Origin: Aliarcobacter cibarius
GTDB lineage: Bacteria > Campylobacterota > Campylobacteria > Campylobacterales > Arcobacteraceae
DNA: 64,000 bases
Assembly: GCF_013372265.1 (NCBI RefSeq)
Contig: NZ_CP054051.1
Coordinates: 632,263-696,262 of the forward strand
Reading direction: 5' to 3'
Translations under genes and position numbers: made by a program
The notes under the pieces: generated by a model
Database searches by the model: none
What the model saw: only the letters and a program-made list of their open reading frames with translations
What the model was told of the DNA's origin: nothing
Part shown: positions 25,397-35,076 of the stretch, one piece after another
How the letters are laid out: each line of letters opens with the position of its first letter
How positions within the stretch are numbered: the first letter of the stretch is position 1

Positions 25397-26116
25397 ATGA
25401 ATCAAGGGGTTTATCCATTAGCAGCTTCAATGATTAATCAAATAAATAGATTAGATCAAATAAGTAATAATTTAGCTAATACGAATACTTACGGTTTTAA
25501 ACAAGAGGGGACTACAGAAACAACTTTTAATTATTATTTAAAAAGAGCACAAGAGTCAAATGAAAACCCAACAAAGGTAAATGTTGTAACAAATAATATT
25601 CCAAAAATTGATTCCAGATATATAAATGGTGAAATGGGACCTATTATAATGACTGGAAACAATTTGGATTTTGCATTAAACGATCCTGATACATTTTTTA
25701 AAATTCAAAATGAAAAAGGTGATATAGTATATACAAGAGATGGTGCATTTAAAAATTTAGATGGATTTTTGGTTGATAGTAATGGAAATAACGTGTTAAA
25801 CCAAGATAATGAACCAATTGTAATTGAAGATGGTTTTGTTGCTCAAATAGGTGTTACAAGAACACCATATACAAATCTTGATAAAATAGGTAATAATACT
25901 TATATGCCAAAAAATCAAAATGAGTTGGAAGTAATTGAAAATAATGATAATATGATTGTTCAAGGAGCAGTTGAGAGTTCAAATGTTAATTCTGTTTCAG
26001 CTATGGTTGAATTAATAGATGCTCATAGAAGATTTGATCAATCACAAAGAGCTATGAAAAGTATAGACGAGATAAATGCTGGACTTATAGATAAAATTGG
26101 AGGAAATACTAGATAA
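25397..26116 (+). CDS. flgF: Flagellar proximal rod protein FlgF
   Basis: A 239-residue FlgF/FlgG-family rod protein with N-terminal NQGVYPLAASMINQ and DQISNNLANTNTYGFKQEG, a YTRDGAF beta segment and C-terminal SAMVELIDAHRRFDQSQRAM helix. Shorter and more divergent than the FlgG at 23150, so FlgF is the better name. Its stop overlaps the flgB start by one base. Confidence 0.88.
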   Translation: MNQGVYPLAASMINQINRLDQISNNLANTNTYGFKQEGTTETTFNYYLKRAQESNENPTKVNVVTNNIPKIDSRYINGEMGPIIMTGNNLDFALNDPDTFFKIQNEKGDIVYTRDGAFKNLDGFLVDSNGNNVLNQDNEPIVIEDGFVAQIGVTRTPYTNLDKIGNNTYMPKNQNELEVIENNDNMIVQGAVESSNVNSVSAMVELIDAHRRFDQSQRAMKSIDEINAGLIDKIGGNTR

Positions 26117-26520
26117 TGAACGCAAGTAAAATATCGGGTACTCTTTTTGAGCAATTAAATTTTAGAGCTGAAAGACAAAAAGTAATATCTAGTAATATTG
26201 CGAATGTAAATACTCCTGATTATAAAACAAAAGAGTTGGTTTTTGATGATGAATTAAATTTAGCTATGAAAAACTCTTTACAAATGAATCAAACAAATAG
26301 AATGCATATGAATAATATTGATATTAATTCAAGATTATCGAATCCAAGATTAGTTGAAGTAAAAGGTTTACAAGAACAGAATGATGGAAATAATGTAAAT
26401 TTAGACTCACAAATAAGTGAGCAATCTAAAAATAAAGTTATACTTGATGCAATTCAAACAGCAATCAAAAGAGATTCAAGATTATTTAGAAATATGATTG
26501 ATTCATCTTCAAAAATTTAA
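26116..26520 (+). CDS. flgB: Flagellar proximal rod protein FlgB
   Basis: A 134-residue FlgB with the rod signature RAERQKVISSNIANVNTPDYKTKEL and a C-terminal helix. It forms the most proximal rod layer with FlgC and FliE, which are encoded 16 kb away at 41748-42533 rather than next to it as in most bacteria. Starts in the flgF stop codon (TAATG). Confidence 0.92.
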   Translation: MNASKISGTLFEQLNFRAERQKVISSNIANVNTPDYKTKELVFDDELNLAMKNSLQMNQTNRMHMNNIDINSRLSNPRLVEVKGLQEQNDGNNVNLDSQISEQSKNKVILDAIQTAIKRDSRLFRNMIDSSSKI

Positions 26521-26537
26521 TTTAATATAGGGTATTT

Positions 26538-28283
26538 ATGGATCAACTTTTAAAGTTTGTAAATAATTTAAATACAGCTCAAAGAGCAGTAATAATTGGA
26601 GGAGTCTCTTTATTATTTATAGTATTAGTTGGTTTCTTAGTATATTCAAATATTAAAGCTGAGGATAAAAAGCTAAATTATACAATAGCTTCTAATCTTA
26701 CAAAATCTCAAGTTATGTTGGCAAGTGAAGAACTTGAAGCAGCAGGGATACAATTTTCTGTTATAGGAACAGGAAATAATTTAACTCTTAAAACTTCAAA
26801 AGAATTTGTAAATATTGCAAAAATAAAATTAGTTACAAGTGAAGCAGCAACAAGTAAACATGTAGGCTGGGAAATCTTTGAAAAATCATCATTGGGAACT
26901 ACTAATTTTGAAAATAAAGTAAAATATTTAAGAGCTTTAGAAGGCGAACTTAGTCGTTCATTAGAAGCTTTAAATGGTGTATTAAAAGCAAGTGTTAAGA
27001 TAGCCATACCAAAAGATACTATATTTACAGAAAAAAAAGGTTTAACTACAGCTTCTGCTATTTTATCAATTAAACCAGGTATTTTTTTAACACAAAAACA
27101 AATAGATGGTATTAAAAATTTTATAGCATCAGCAGTTCCTGATTTAAAGCAAGAAAATATTCAGTTAATAGATCAAGATGGAAGTTTACTTGAACTTTCT
27201 AATGAAGATGAAAATAACCAAAAATCAATAACTCAAACAAAATATAAAGATACATTAGAAGAGGATTACTCTAAAAAAATAGTAGCATTACTTGAACCAT
27301 TTGTAGGTGTTGGAAGAGTTGTTGCTAAAGTTACTTTATCTTTAGATTTTATTAAAAAAGATATTGAAGAAGAGATTTATAATCCAGAGGGAACTATAAG
27401 ATCTCAACAAGTAATAGAGAATAATAGTTCAGCACAAGGAATGCCAAATAATTCAGGTGGAGTAGCTGGAGTTGATAATAATATTCAAGAACCAGCAAAT
27501 GCAAATGGTGGTTCAAATATTGCTTCAAATACAGAAGGTACAAATACTGTAACGAACTATGAGATATCTAGAAAATTTGTATCTCAAAAAGATTACAATT
27601 ATACAAATATAAAAAGAATTACTGCTGCTGTTACATTTGATTCTAGTGTTTTAAAAGATATCCCAAATAAAGATGAATTTATAGCTTCTCTTGAATCAAT
27701 AGTTCAAAATACAATTGGATACGATCAAGCTAGAGGAGATCAAGTTACTGTTAAAGATTTCAAATTTATTGGAGTTAAACCTTTAGAACAAGTTGAACAA
27801 GTAATTGATGAAAATGGTAATGTTGTTGTTAAAGACAGTGAATCTGTTGATACTTTAAGTCAAATAAAAGCATTTTTGCAAGAGTTTGGAGATTATATTC
27901 AATATCTAATAGCAGCAATATTGCTATTTATATTCTACAAAAAATTTATAGCTTCAAATGAAATAGTTGTTTTGGGAGATGGAGTTACAAATTCTAAAGG
28001 AAAAGGTTCTAAAAAGCAATCAGGTAATGATGATGGACTTATTGATGATATGCTTTCAAATTTAGAACAGGAATTTGAAATAAGTAGTGCTCAAGGTAGA
28101 CTTAAATCAAAAGTAAAAAGTCAAATATTAAATAATATTGATGGTCTTGATGAAGAATCTGCAGCTAAGTATGAAGTATTTATCGAAGAATTAGACAAAG
28201 AAATAAATAATAATCCAGCAGAAGTAGCAAGAATGATAGAGTTGCTATTAACTGAAGGAAACAATAACTTCAGAAAAAGGTAG
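26538..28283 (+). CDS. fliF: Flagellar MS-ring protein FliF
   Basis: A 581-residue FliF with two membrane helices (about 19-41 and 451-468), periplasmic ring-building domains between them, a Ser/Asn/Gly-rich loop (about 300-340) and the C-terminal FliG-binding tail (EEVARMIELLLTEG-like). It houses the export gate and is the first ring assembled. Starts an MS/C-ring block fliF-fliG-fliH. Confidence 0.96.
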   Translation: MDQLLKFVNNLNTAQRAVIIGGVSLLFIVLVGFLVYSNIKAEDKKLNYTIASNLTKSQVMLASEELEAAGIQFSVIGTGNNLTLKTSKEFVNIAKIKLVTSEAATSKHVGWEIFEKSSLGTTNFENKVKYLRALEGELSRSLEALNGVLKASVKIAIPKDTIFTEKKGLTTASAILSIKPGIFLTQKQIDGIKNFIASAVPDLKQENIQLIDQDGSLLELSNEDENNQKSITQTKYKDTLEEDYSKKIVALLEPFVGVGRVVAKVTLSLDFIKKDIEEEIYNPEGTIRSQQVIENNSSAQGMPNNSGGVAGVDNNIQEPANANGGSNIASNTEGTNTVTNYEISRKFVSQKDYNYTNIKRITAAVTFDSSVLKDIPNKDEFIASLESIVQNTIGYDQARGDQVTVKDFKFIGVKPLEQVEQVIDENGNVVVKDSESVDTLSQIKAFLQEFGDYIQYLIAAILLFIFYKKFIASNEIVVLGDGVTNSKGKGSKKQSGNDDGLIDDMLSNLEQEFEISSAQGRLKSKVKSQILNNIDGLDEESAAKYEVFIEELDKEINNNPAEVARMIELLLTEGNNNFRKR

Positions 28284-28286
28284 AAA

Positions 28287-29291
28287 ATGACGAGAGTACT
28301 TGAAGATGACATTCTAAGAGGAATGTCAATGATGGAAAAAGTTGCAAGATTCTTTGTTTTAATAGGTGAAGATTCAACTGTAAAAATTTTTCAACATCTA
28401 CCAAAAGAGTTAGTTGAAGCTATATCAACAGCAATTACTCAAATTTCATCTATAAATAAAGATGTTTCATTAGCTGTTTTAGAAGAGTTTCATCTTTATA
28501 CTAGAAGTAAAAGTTTTATTAGTTCTGGTGGATATGATTTTGCAAAAGATATTTTATATAAATCTTTAGGAAAAGAAGAAGCGGATGAGGTCCTAGCAAA
28601 ACTTTCAAGAATGAAATTAGCTTCTCAAGCTTTTGCATATCTTGATGGAATAAATCCAAAACAGCTTAGTGATTTTATAAAAGATGAATCTCCACATACA
28701 ATAGCTGTTATTTTAGCTCATATGGATCCTTCAAAAGCATCTGAAGTTTTAATGCAATTAGATGAAGAAGTAAGAGTAAAAGTTACAATTCAAGTTGCTA
28801 CAATAAAGGACGTTTCACCTGATGTTGTAAGAACAATTTCATCTGTTTTAGAAAAGAAACTAGAGTCTTTATTATCTTCAATTGTTGATGTTGGTGGTGT
28901 AAGAGTTGTTGCTGATATGTTAAATAAGATGGGACCAAAAGCACAAGATATACTAAAAAATATAAATGGTATTGATACTGTACTTGCAACAAAGATTAAA
29001 GATAATATGTTTGTATTTGAAGATTTATTGAATTTAGATGCTGAATATATTATGAAAATATTACAAGGTGTTGAATCTACTGAAGTTGCAATTGCAATGA
29101 AAAATACAACAGAAGAACAAATAGAAAAAGTTACAAGTGCTATGAGTCAAAGAGTAAAAGAGAGATTTTTAGAAGAAAGTGAGATGTTAACAAAAGTGAA
29201 AATTAAGGACATAGAAGCTGCTCAAAGAAAAATGCTTGATATTGCACAAAAGATGATAGAAGAAGGTATTATTGAAAGAGAGAGCAACTAA
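28287..29291 (+). CDS. fliG: Flagellar switch protein FliG
   Basis: A 334-residue FliG with three helical domains. It contains the EHPHTIAVILAHM-like segment (here DESPHTIAVILAHMDPSKASEVL) and a C-terminal domain with the charged residues that contact the stator. Four bases after fliF, and its stop overlaps fliH by one base, which matches the co-folding of FliF and FliG. Confidence 0.96.
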   Translation: MTRVLEDDILRGMSMMEKVARFFVLIGEDSTVKIFQHLPKELVEAISTAITQISSINKDVSLAVLEEFHLYTRSKSFISSGGYDFAKDILYKSLGKEEADEVLAKLSRMKLASQAFAYLDGINPKQLSDFIKDESPHTIAVILAHMDPSKASEVLMQLDEEVRVKVTIQVATIKDVSPDVVRTISSVLEKKLESLLSSIVDVGGVRVVADMLNKMGPKAQDILKNINGIDTVLATKIKDNMFVFEDLLNLDAEYIMKILQGVESTEVAIAMKNTTEEQIEKVTSAMSQRVKERFLEESEMLTKVKIKDIEAAQRKMLDIAQKMIEEGIIERESN

Positions 29292-29950
29292 TGGCTGATA
29301 ATGTTTACTCAAATGCAAAAGTTATAAATAATGAAGAAAATATACAAAAATTTGAGTTGGGAACATTTGTAAGTAATGGTATTGAATCAAGTATTGTAGA
29401 AAATTCAAATACAATTTTAAATGATAAAAATATAAATGGAAGAGTTGATCCAGTTTTATTAGAAATAAGAAATATAAATGAAAAGTTAAATCAAATTTCA
29501 GAAAAAGTTATAAGTATTGAAAATGATGGTATAAAAGGTAAAGATATAGATGCCCAGGTTGTCCAAGCAATAAAAGATTTAAAACAGTATGCTGCTTTTT
29601 TTGAACAAGCAACTTTTCAAATGGAAACTAAATTATTAAAGACTTCTATCGCATTAGCACAGAAGATAATTTCTATAGAAGTTGGAGAAAATTCAGCAAA
29701 AATAGCAAAGCAGACAATAATATTTTTATTAGAAAAAATAAAAGCAGCGTCTAAAGTACAAATACATTTAAATCCGAAAGATTATGAAATTTTAAAAAAT
29801 GAATTAAATTTAGAATCGTTTATTGAATTGTTAAAAGATCCAAATGTTGTTGCAGGTGGAGTGGTAATTGCAAGTGATTTAGGTAATTTTGATGGAAGCA
29901 TAGAATCTAAAGTTTCTTCAATGCTTGAAACCTTAGATTTAGTAATATAA
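29291..29950 (+). CDS. fliH: Flagellar export ATPase regulator FliH
   Basis: A 219-residue FliH. The N-terminal half is low in conservation and helical; the C-terminal half (about 110-219) has the FliH/HrpE signature with LLKTSIALAQKIISIE, KVQIHLNPKDYEIL and VVAGGVVIASDLGNFDGSIESK. It links the ATPase FliI, encoded at 48339, to the C-ring FliN. Position right after fliG is conserved. Confidence 0.88.
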   Translation: MADNVYSNAKVINNEENIQKFELGTFVSNGIESSIVENSNTILNDKNINGRVDPVLLEIRNINEKLNQISEKVISIENDGIKGKDIDAQVVQAIKDLKQYAAFFEQATFQMETKLLKTSIALAQKIISIEVGENSAKIAKQTIIFLLEKIKAASKVQIHLNPKDYEILKNELNLESFIELLKDPNVVAGGVVIASDLGNFDGSIESKVSSMLETLDLVI

Positions 29951-29976
29951 ATATTACTTAATAACGAAAATTATGA

Positions 29977-29982
29977 TATAAT
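29977..29982 (+). promoter_or_regulatory. Internal extended -10 box upstream of fliN
   Basis: TGATATAAT 26 bases before the fliN start in a 57-base gap. TTTAAC (29982-29987) and GTTAAA (29992-29997) just after it can form a small hairpin. Confidence 0.5.
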
Positions 29983-30007
29983 TTAACAAATGTTAAAAAG
30001 AGTTTAA

Positions 30008-30295
30008 ATGGAAATTAGTGAAAGAGATTATGATTTACTTGTAGATACCGAAATAGTTGTAGATGTTATGCTAGGAAGTACAAATATAAGTATTGGAGAA
30101 TTTATTAAGCTAACAGAAGGTGATATAGTTTCACTACATAAGCCAGGTGGTTCAGGTGGTGAGATTTATGTTAATTCAAGAATTATTGGAACTGGTGACA
30201 TTATAGTAATGGATGACAAATTAGCAGTTAGAGTTCAAGATGCTATGGATTCAGATAATGTTGTTCGATATTTCTTTGAAGAACATATGATTTAA
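30008..30295 (+). CDS. fliN: Flagellar switch protein FliN
   Basis: A 95-residue protein that is essentially one SPOA/FliMN C-terminal domain (VDVMLGSTNISIGEFIKLTEGDIVSL, then EIYVNSRIIGTGDIIVMDDKLAVRV). It builds the base of the C-ring. A second SPOA protein, FliY, is encoded at 37460. The gene order fliH-fliN-flgD is unusual. Confidence 0.9.
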   Translation: MEISERDYDLLVDTEIVVDVMLGSTNISIGEFIKLTEGDIVSLHKPGGSGGEIYVNSRIIGTGDIIVMDDKLAVRVQDAMDSDNVVRYFFEEHMI

Positions 30296-30306
30296 GGAGG
30301 ATTAAA

Positions 30307-30993
30307 ATGGCTGAAATTAGTGGTGTAAGCACAAATACTGGAATTGATGGTAGTACATATACGTCAAGTGTAAGCAATGACTCTCTTTCTACAAATGATT
30401 TTTTAAAATTGATGATTCAAGAACTTAAGCTTCAAGATCCAACAAAACCTATGGATTCTGCAAGAATGCTTGAAACTCAAATGCAAATGTCAACATTAAA
30501 TTCGAATATGAGTATGGTGAAAACTCTTGAATCAATTCAAAAAGCTTTTACTCAATCTTCAATATCAACGGCAACTGGAGTTATAGGAAAGCATGTTGAA
30601 AATGGAACTGTAGCAGAAGATGGAGTTACAAATAAGGCATTTATTGTAAGAAGTATTGAAAATATTGAGGGTGATATAAAAGCTACTGTTCAAAGAATGT
30701 TATATTTAGAACAAGTTGTAACAATTCCAGATCCATCTGATTCATCAAAAACTAAGATGGTGAATTATGATGCATCTGGATATATTTATAATGACGAAGG
30801 TAAGAAAACAGGTCAAAAAGTAGCTTTATCTGATCCAGGAACACCTCTTGTAAAAGAAGGAAAACTTGTGATATTAGATGAAGATGGTAATGAAGTTTCA
30901 ACTCATGATTTTAAATTAAGTGGACAATCTATGCCAGTTTATTCTGATGCTACAGAGCAAATTCCATTTTCTTCAATTACTAAGATTTTTTAG
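30307..30993 (+). CDS. flgD: Flagellar hook-cap protein FlgD
   Basis: A 228-residue FlgD with the N-terminal export/assembly motif NDFLKLMIQELKLQDPTKPMDSARMLETQMQMS read in parts, then a beta-rich core. It caps the growing hook and allows addition of hook subunits. It is preceded by GGAGG and followed 8 bases later by the first of two hook-protein genes. Confidence 0.93.
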   Translation: MAEISGVSTNTGIDGSTYTSSVSNDSLSTNDFLKLMIQELKLQDPTKPMDSARMLETQMQMSTLNSNMSMVKTLESIQKAFTQSSISTATGVIGKHVENGTVAEDGVTNKAFIVRSIENIEGDIKATVQRMLYLEQVVTIPDPSDSSKTKMVNYDASGYIYNDEGKKTGQKVALSDPGTPLVKEGKLVILDEDGNEVSTHDFKLSGQSMPVYSDATEQIPFSSITKIF

Positions 30994-31001
30994 GAATTTA
31001 A

Positions 31002-32480
31002 ATGATAGGTGCTCTTTGGAATGGAATGTCTGGAATTATTGCTTACGATAAGGGTATATCCGTTGAATCTAATAATGCTGCAAATATAAGTACTGTTGGG
31101 CATAAAAGAGACTCTATAACTTTTGAAGATATTTTATACTCTTATGATTATGGAAAAGGTGTAAACACACAAAGTATATCAAAAGATTTTGAACAAGGAA
31201 ATATTCGACCTACGAATTCAAATATTGATGTTGCAATAGACGGAAAAGGTTTTTTTATTGTACAAGATAAATCTGGACAAAATTTTTACACAAGAGCGGG
31301 AAATTTTATTCAGGCAGAAGATGGTTTTTTAAAAACTCAGGATAATTTAAATGTTATGGGGCTTATTCCTCAACAAAAAAGAGTAATTTCTTCTAACCCA
31401 GCTGAAAATATTTTTACAGATGATTATATTAAAAATCTTAGCTCAATAACTGTTAATTCTAATACTACGGCTTATAATATCAATGCTAGAGCGACAAATT
31501 ATATCAATAGTGCACAAAGTGATTTAATGGCACAAAGTGGAGATAACTATAAAACATCTGGAACAAAAATAAGTGATGTTGAAGCGACTTTATCTGATTA
31601 TAATCAAAAACTAAAGCTTTTTCAAACAAGCCCTAATGCAACATCAACTCCTTCAACAAATCAAATATCTAAAATAGATTATTCAAATGTTTTAAGCGAT
31701 TTAAATAACGAGAATGATTTTATAAGTGTTACTATTGATAATAATGTGGTTAGACAAAATTTTGATACAGATTTAGCCACAACACTAAAAAAACTTTCTG
31801 ATAAAGTTTCAAATTTAGAGGGTTTTTCTTCTATAGTTGATGCCACAACAGGTGTTTTTACAATAGAAAAATTAGTTCCAGGAAAAGAGTTTAAAGTTTA
31901 TGATGCAATAGTAAATAATAATAATACTCTAAGTCAAGTTAACACTACAAAAGCTCAAGATGCAAAACAAGGAAGTGGTTTAGCTATGATTGAGTCATCA
32001 AGAGATGCTTTAAAAAAAGCTTTAGAAAGGGCTGATGCAAAATTTTTAGAAGTTACAAATATTTTATCATATGGTGCAAATTTAGGATTTACTGCTAGTG
32101 GAATAAATACAAGATTGGATGCACAAACTTTGGTGAAAGATGCAAAGGGAGATATAACTATAAGTGATGATGGATTCGTTTTTGTTGGAATAGAAGGAAA
32201 TAAATTTTTAGTTGGGAAAATAGGAACAGCAAATTTTAAAAATGAAGATGGTTTAAAGGCTGAAGGGAATAATCTTTATTCAGCTACAAAAGAATCTGGA
32301 CCAGCAACAAATGCTGATAATACAAATAAACTTATATCAAATTTTTTGGAAAATGCAAATGTGAATATGGGTGATACTTTAAGTATGTTAATGATTTATC
32401 AAAAAGCTTTTGAAGCAAATTCAAAATCAATTACAACATCAGATGAATTTTTACAAACAGCAATGAATATGATTAAGTAA
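31002..32480 (+). CDS. Flagellar hook protein, FlgE paralogue 1
   Basis: A 492-residue hook-basal-body protein starting MIGALWNGMSGIIAYDKGISVESNNAANISTVG. It has the IDGKGFFIVQD motif and YTRAGNF, and ends with the helix LSMLMIYQKAFEANSKSITTSDEFLQ. It shares start, middle and end motifs with the next gene but is 213 residues shorter. Two FlgE-type genes are also known in Helicobacter and Campylobacter; one may be a minor hook or junction component. Which is the structural hook cannot be decided here. Confidence 0.85.
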   Translation: MIGALWNGMSGIIAYDKGISVESNNAANISTVGHKRDSITFEDILYSYDYGKGVNTQSISKDFEQGNIRPTNSNIDVAIDGKGFFIVQDKSGQNFYTRAGNFIQAEDGFLKTQDNLNVMGLIPQQKRVISSNPAENIFTDDYIKNLSSITVNSNTTAYNINARATNYINSAQSDLMAQSGDNYKTSGTKISDVEATLSDYNQKLKLFQTSPNATSTPSTNQISKIDYSNVLSDLNNENDFISVTIDNNVVRQNFDTDLATTLKKLSDKVSNLEGFSSIVDATTGVFTIEKLVPGKEFKVYDAIVNNNNTLSQVNTTKAQDAKQGSGLAMIESSRDALKKALERADAKFLEVTNILSYGANLGFTASGINTRLDAQTLVKDAKGDITISDDGFVFVGIEGNKFLVGKIGTANFKNEDGLKAEGNNLYSATKESGPATNADNTNKLISNFLENANVNMGDTLSMLMIYQKAFEANSKSITTSDEFLQTAMNMIK

Positions 32481-32516
32481 GTTTATATTTTTGTATTAAA
32501 AATTTAATATAAAGAT

Positions 32517-32533
32517 ATGAACTTTAAGTTCAT
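32517..32533 (+). promoter_or_regulatory. 17-bp palindrome upstream of the main hook gene
   Basis: ATGAACTTTAAGTTCAT is a perfect inverted repeat of 8 bases around one T, 24 bases before the hook gene ATG and just after an AATATAAAG stretch that could be a -10 box. It may be an operator or a small hairpin separating the two hook genes. Confidence 0.45.
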
Positions 32534-32557
32534 TTACCTTAAAACAAAGGATATACC

Positions 32558-34675
32558 ATGATCGGTGCACTATGGACAGGGATCTCAGGATTGTCTTCAC
32601 ATCAAAAAGCATTGGATAATGAATCTAATAATATAGCAAACGTAAATACAGTAGGTTATAAATCGTCAAGAATTTCTTTTGCAGATCAAATGTATCAAAG
32701 TAAAATAGGGAAAGGGTCTATTGTACAAGATGCAGAGAAGTTGTATGTTCAAGGGAATACAAAAATAACTGGTGTAGAGTATGATATGATGCTAGAAGGG
32801 GATGGATTTTTTACAGTAGTAAATAAAAATACATTGGGAACAGCAGAGTCATTTTATACAAGAGCTGGGAACTTTAGAATGGGTGATAATGGAACTTTGC
32901 AAGATGCAGGGGGAAATGAAGTACAAGGTTGGATAATGGCTCCAATAGATACTTCTACTGATGTAACTAGTACAAATCCAAATACAAGTGTTTTTACAAA
33001 TATATATAATAAAATGCTTGGCTCAAAAATAATAAGACATGGAACTTATGTAGAAACTGTAACAGCAAAAGCAACAGATTATAACCTTACAGCAAAATCT
33101 GATTCCACAACAGTGTTTAGTGGAGATGGAGCAAAAAGTAAATCTTCAAAAGTTGCAGATATAGAGAATGCAATAAAAGATTATAATAATTGGCTGCAAA
33201 AATTAAAAGAAGAACCAGATGCAAGCTCAGCAAACTCATTGGCACAAGTATCACAAATAGATTTTAAATCAGGTACGGATTCAATAATAGGAAAAGATGG
33301 AGATAGGATTTATGCAGTAATAGATGGACAAACAATATCAACAAATTTTATAGTAACAAATGCAACACAACAATTTAGAGAAGATCTTTGGAAACAACTA
33401 ACTAATAATGGAACTAGTACTGCTCCAGCAATTGCTGAAGGTTTAGTTGACCCAACAACTGGAACACCAGCAGGTTCAAATTTAACTCCAGCAGAAATAG
33501 CAGCTTATGATAGAGCTGCAGGAAAAATAGAAACTTATAAAGCATTAGCTGATTTAATATCAAATAGATTACCTGTAGAAGCTACAATGGCAATAGATGC
33601 TGCAGAAATAGGAACATTTAATACAAATACAGCCTATAAAAGCTCAACAAATTATAAAGATATGTTAAAAGGGATAATCCAAATAAAATCTTTGATTCCA
33701 GGACAAGAGTTTAAAATAACAGAAGTTGCAGAACAAAGTGGGACAAAGATAGCACAAGGTAATTATCAATCAACAGCAATAGCAACAAAAGGTTCAGGTA
33801 TAGCTGCAGTTCAAACATCAAAGGATGCATTATCAAAACTAATTTCAGGTAAACAACAAGATGTTTATACTCAAAGTGAATTAGGTATTGGGACAAGTGA
33901 AAAGTTAGAATATTCAATAACAATTTATGATAAAGAATTAGGAATAAATCTACCAATTCCAAATACTGGAGCAAACCCACCTGTAGCTGCTCCCGTAGAG
34001 GTTGTTCCAACTGCACCAGCAACAACTTTAACTCTAGAAGATATTATTACTAAGCTTAATGCTGATGCAACATTGAATAAATATGTTGAAGCTAGAAATG
34101 TAAATGGGAATTTAGTAATTCAAACAAAAAATGATAACTATGATGTTGAATTTACTGGTAACCTTGAAATTACAGCACCAACTCCTAAAGTAGTTGAAGC
34201 AAACAAAGACTACTCAGGAAGAGAGGGAGCTGGTGCTGAGTTTCTAGAAATAGTTACAAAAGTAGATCAGATGGCTTCAAAAGGAAGTATTCAATTAAGA
34301 CTTGATACTTTAAATATCTCTGATTCTCCTTTTGGTGAATTTTCAGTAGATAATACAGGTCTTATAACTATGAAACAAGATGGAGCTGAATTTGCTATAG
34401 GACAAGTTGCAATTGCAAGATTTAATAATAATAGAGGATTAAATCCTGAAGGTAATAATCTATATGGAAAAACAACTCAATCAGGAGATCCAATTTATAA
34501 TATAAATAATAATAAAACAGCAGAAGTAAGAGGGAAAGCCTTAGAACTATCAAATGCTGATTTAAGTGAGAGCTTGGTAAATCTTATGATTTTCCAAAGA
34601 GCATTTGAAGCAAATGCAAAATCTATTACAACTTCTGATGAGTTATTAAACACACTTATTAACTTAAAAAGATAG
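32558..34675 (+). CDS. flgE: Flagellar hook protein FlgE
   Basis: A 705-residue hook protein starting MIGALWTGISGLSSHQKALDNESNNIANVNTVGYK, with LEGDGFFTVV, YTRAGNF, and a C-terminal SLVNLMIFQRAFEANAKSITTSDELL. The length and large variable middle (about 180-560) match the long FlgE of Campylobacterota. A proline-rich stretch at about 470-490 (PNTGANPPVAAPVEVVPTAP) breaks the middle domain. It has its own 77-base upstream gap with a palindrome and likely promoter, so it can be made separately from the shorter paralogue. Confidence 0.92.
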   Translation: MIGALWTGISGLSSHQKALDNESNNIANVNTVGYKSSRISFADQMYQSKIGKGSIVQDAEKLYVQGNTKITGVEYDMMLEGDGFFTVVNKNTLGTAESFYTRAGNFRMGDNGTLQDAGGNEVQGWIMAPIDTSTDVTSTNPNTSVFTNIYNKMLGSKIIRHGTYVETVTAKATDYNLTAKSDSTTVFSGDGAKSKSSKVADIENAIKDYNNWLQKLKEEPDASSANSLAQVSQIDFKSGTDSIIGKDGDRIYAVIDGQTISTNFIVTNATQQFREDLWKQLTNNGTSTAPAIAEGLVDPTTGTPAGSNLTPAEIAAYDRAAGKIETYKALADLISNRLPVEATMAIDAAEIGTFNTNTAYKSSTNYKDMLKGIIQIKSLIPGQEFKITEVAEQSGTKIAQGNYQSTAIATKGSGIAAVQTSKDALSKLISGKQQDVYTQSELGIGTSEKLEYSITIYDKELGINLPIPNTGANPPVAAPVEVVPTAPATTLTLEDIITKLNADATLNKYVEARNVNGNLVIQTKNDNYDVEFTGNLEITAPTPKVVEANKDYSGREGAGAEFLEIVTKVDQMASKGSIQLRLDTLNISDSPFGEFSVDNTGLITMKQDGAEFAIGQVAIARFNNNRGLNPEGNNLYGKTTQSGDPIYNINNNKTAEVRGKALELSNADLSESLVNLMIFQRAFEANAKSITTSDELLNTLINLKR

Positions 34676-34683
34676 TTAAAAAA

Positions 34684-34711
34684 TTAATAGAGGAAAAAAT
34701 TCCTCTATTAA
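34684..34711 (+). terminator. Perfect hairpin after flgE
   Basis: TTAATAGAGGAA (34684-34695) and TTCCTCTATTAA (34700-34711) form a 12-bp stem with an AAAA loop, 9 bases after the flgE stop. The downstream tract is AAAATTATTTT, so termination is plausible but may be partial. Confidence 0.6.
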
Positions 34712-34734
34712 AAAATTATTTTAGGAAAAGATTT

Positions 34735-35064
34735 TTGGAGAATTTTTTATTAATATCAGTATTGGGTATATTGTTACTATACTTTTTTTCAACAGCAAGT
34801 ATTTATAAATCTTTGTATAAAAAAGTAAATGAAGAAAAAAATATAATTCAAGAAGATATGGCAAGATTAGAAAGTATCATTGATAGATATGAAAAGCAAG
34901 TAAAAATTAGTGCAAATACTTTAAAAAACAGTCAGGGAAATCTTGAAGTTGCAAGAAATGACCTTCAAGAATTAAGAATAGAAAATATAAATTTAAAAAA
35001 TAGAGTTGATGAACTAGAAAAAAGAAATGAAGAGTTATATGCTCAAGTAAATGTTATGGTTTAA
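34735..35064 (+). CDS. Small membrane-anchored coiled-coil protein
   Basis: A 109-residue unknown protein with one N-terminal membrane helix (about 4-22) followed by a continuous coiled coil (about 30-107) rich in heptads such as LKNRVDELEKRNEELYAQV. The start is TTG with AGGAAA upstream. Topology cannot be fixed, but it lies 12 bases before a secreted TPR protein gene, so the two may act together. The size and build resemble FtsB/FtsL-type scaffold proteins; no family match is claimed. Confidence 0.6.
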   Translation: MENFLLISVLGILLLYFFSTASIYKSLYKKVNEEKNIIQEDMARLESIIDRYEKQVKISANTLKNSQGNLEVARNDLQELRIENINLKNRVDELEKRNEELYAQVNVMV

Positions 35065-35076
35065 ATTGAGATAATC

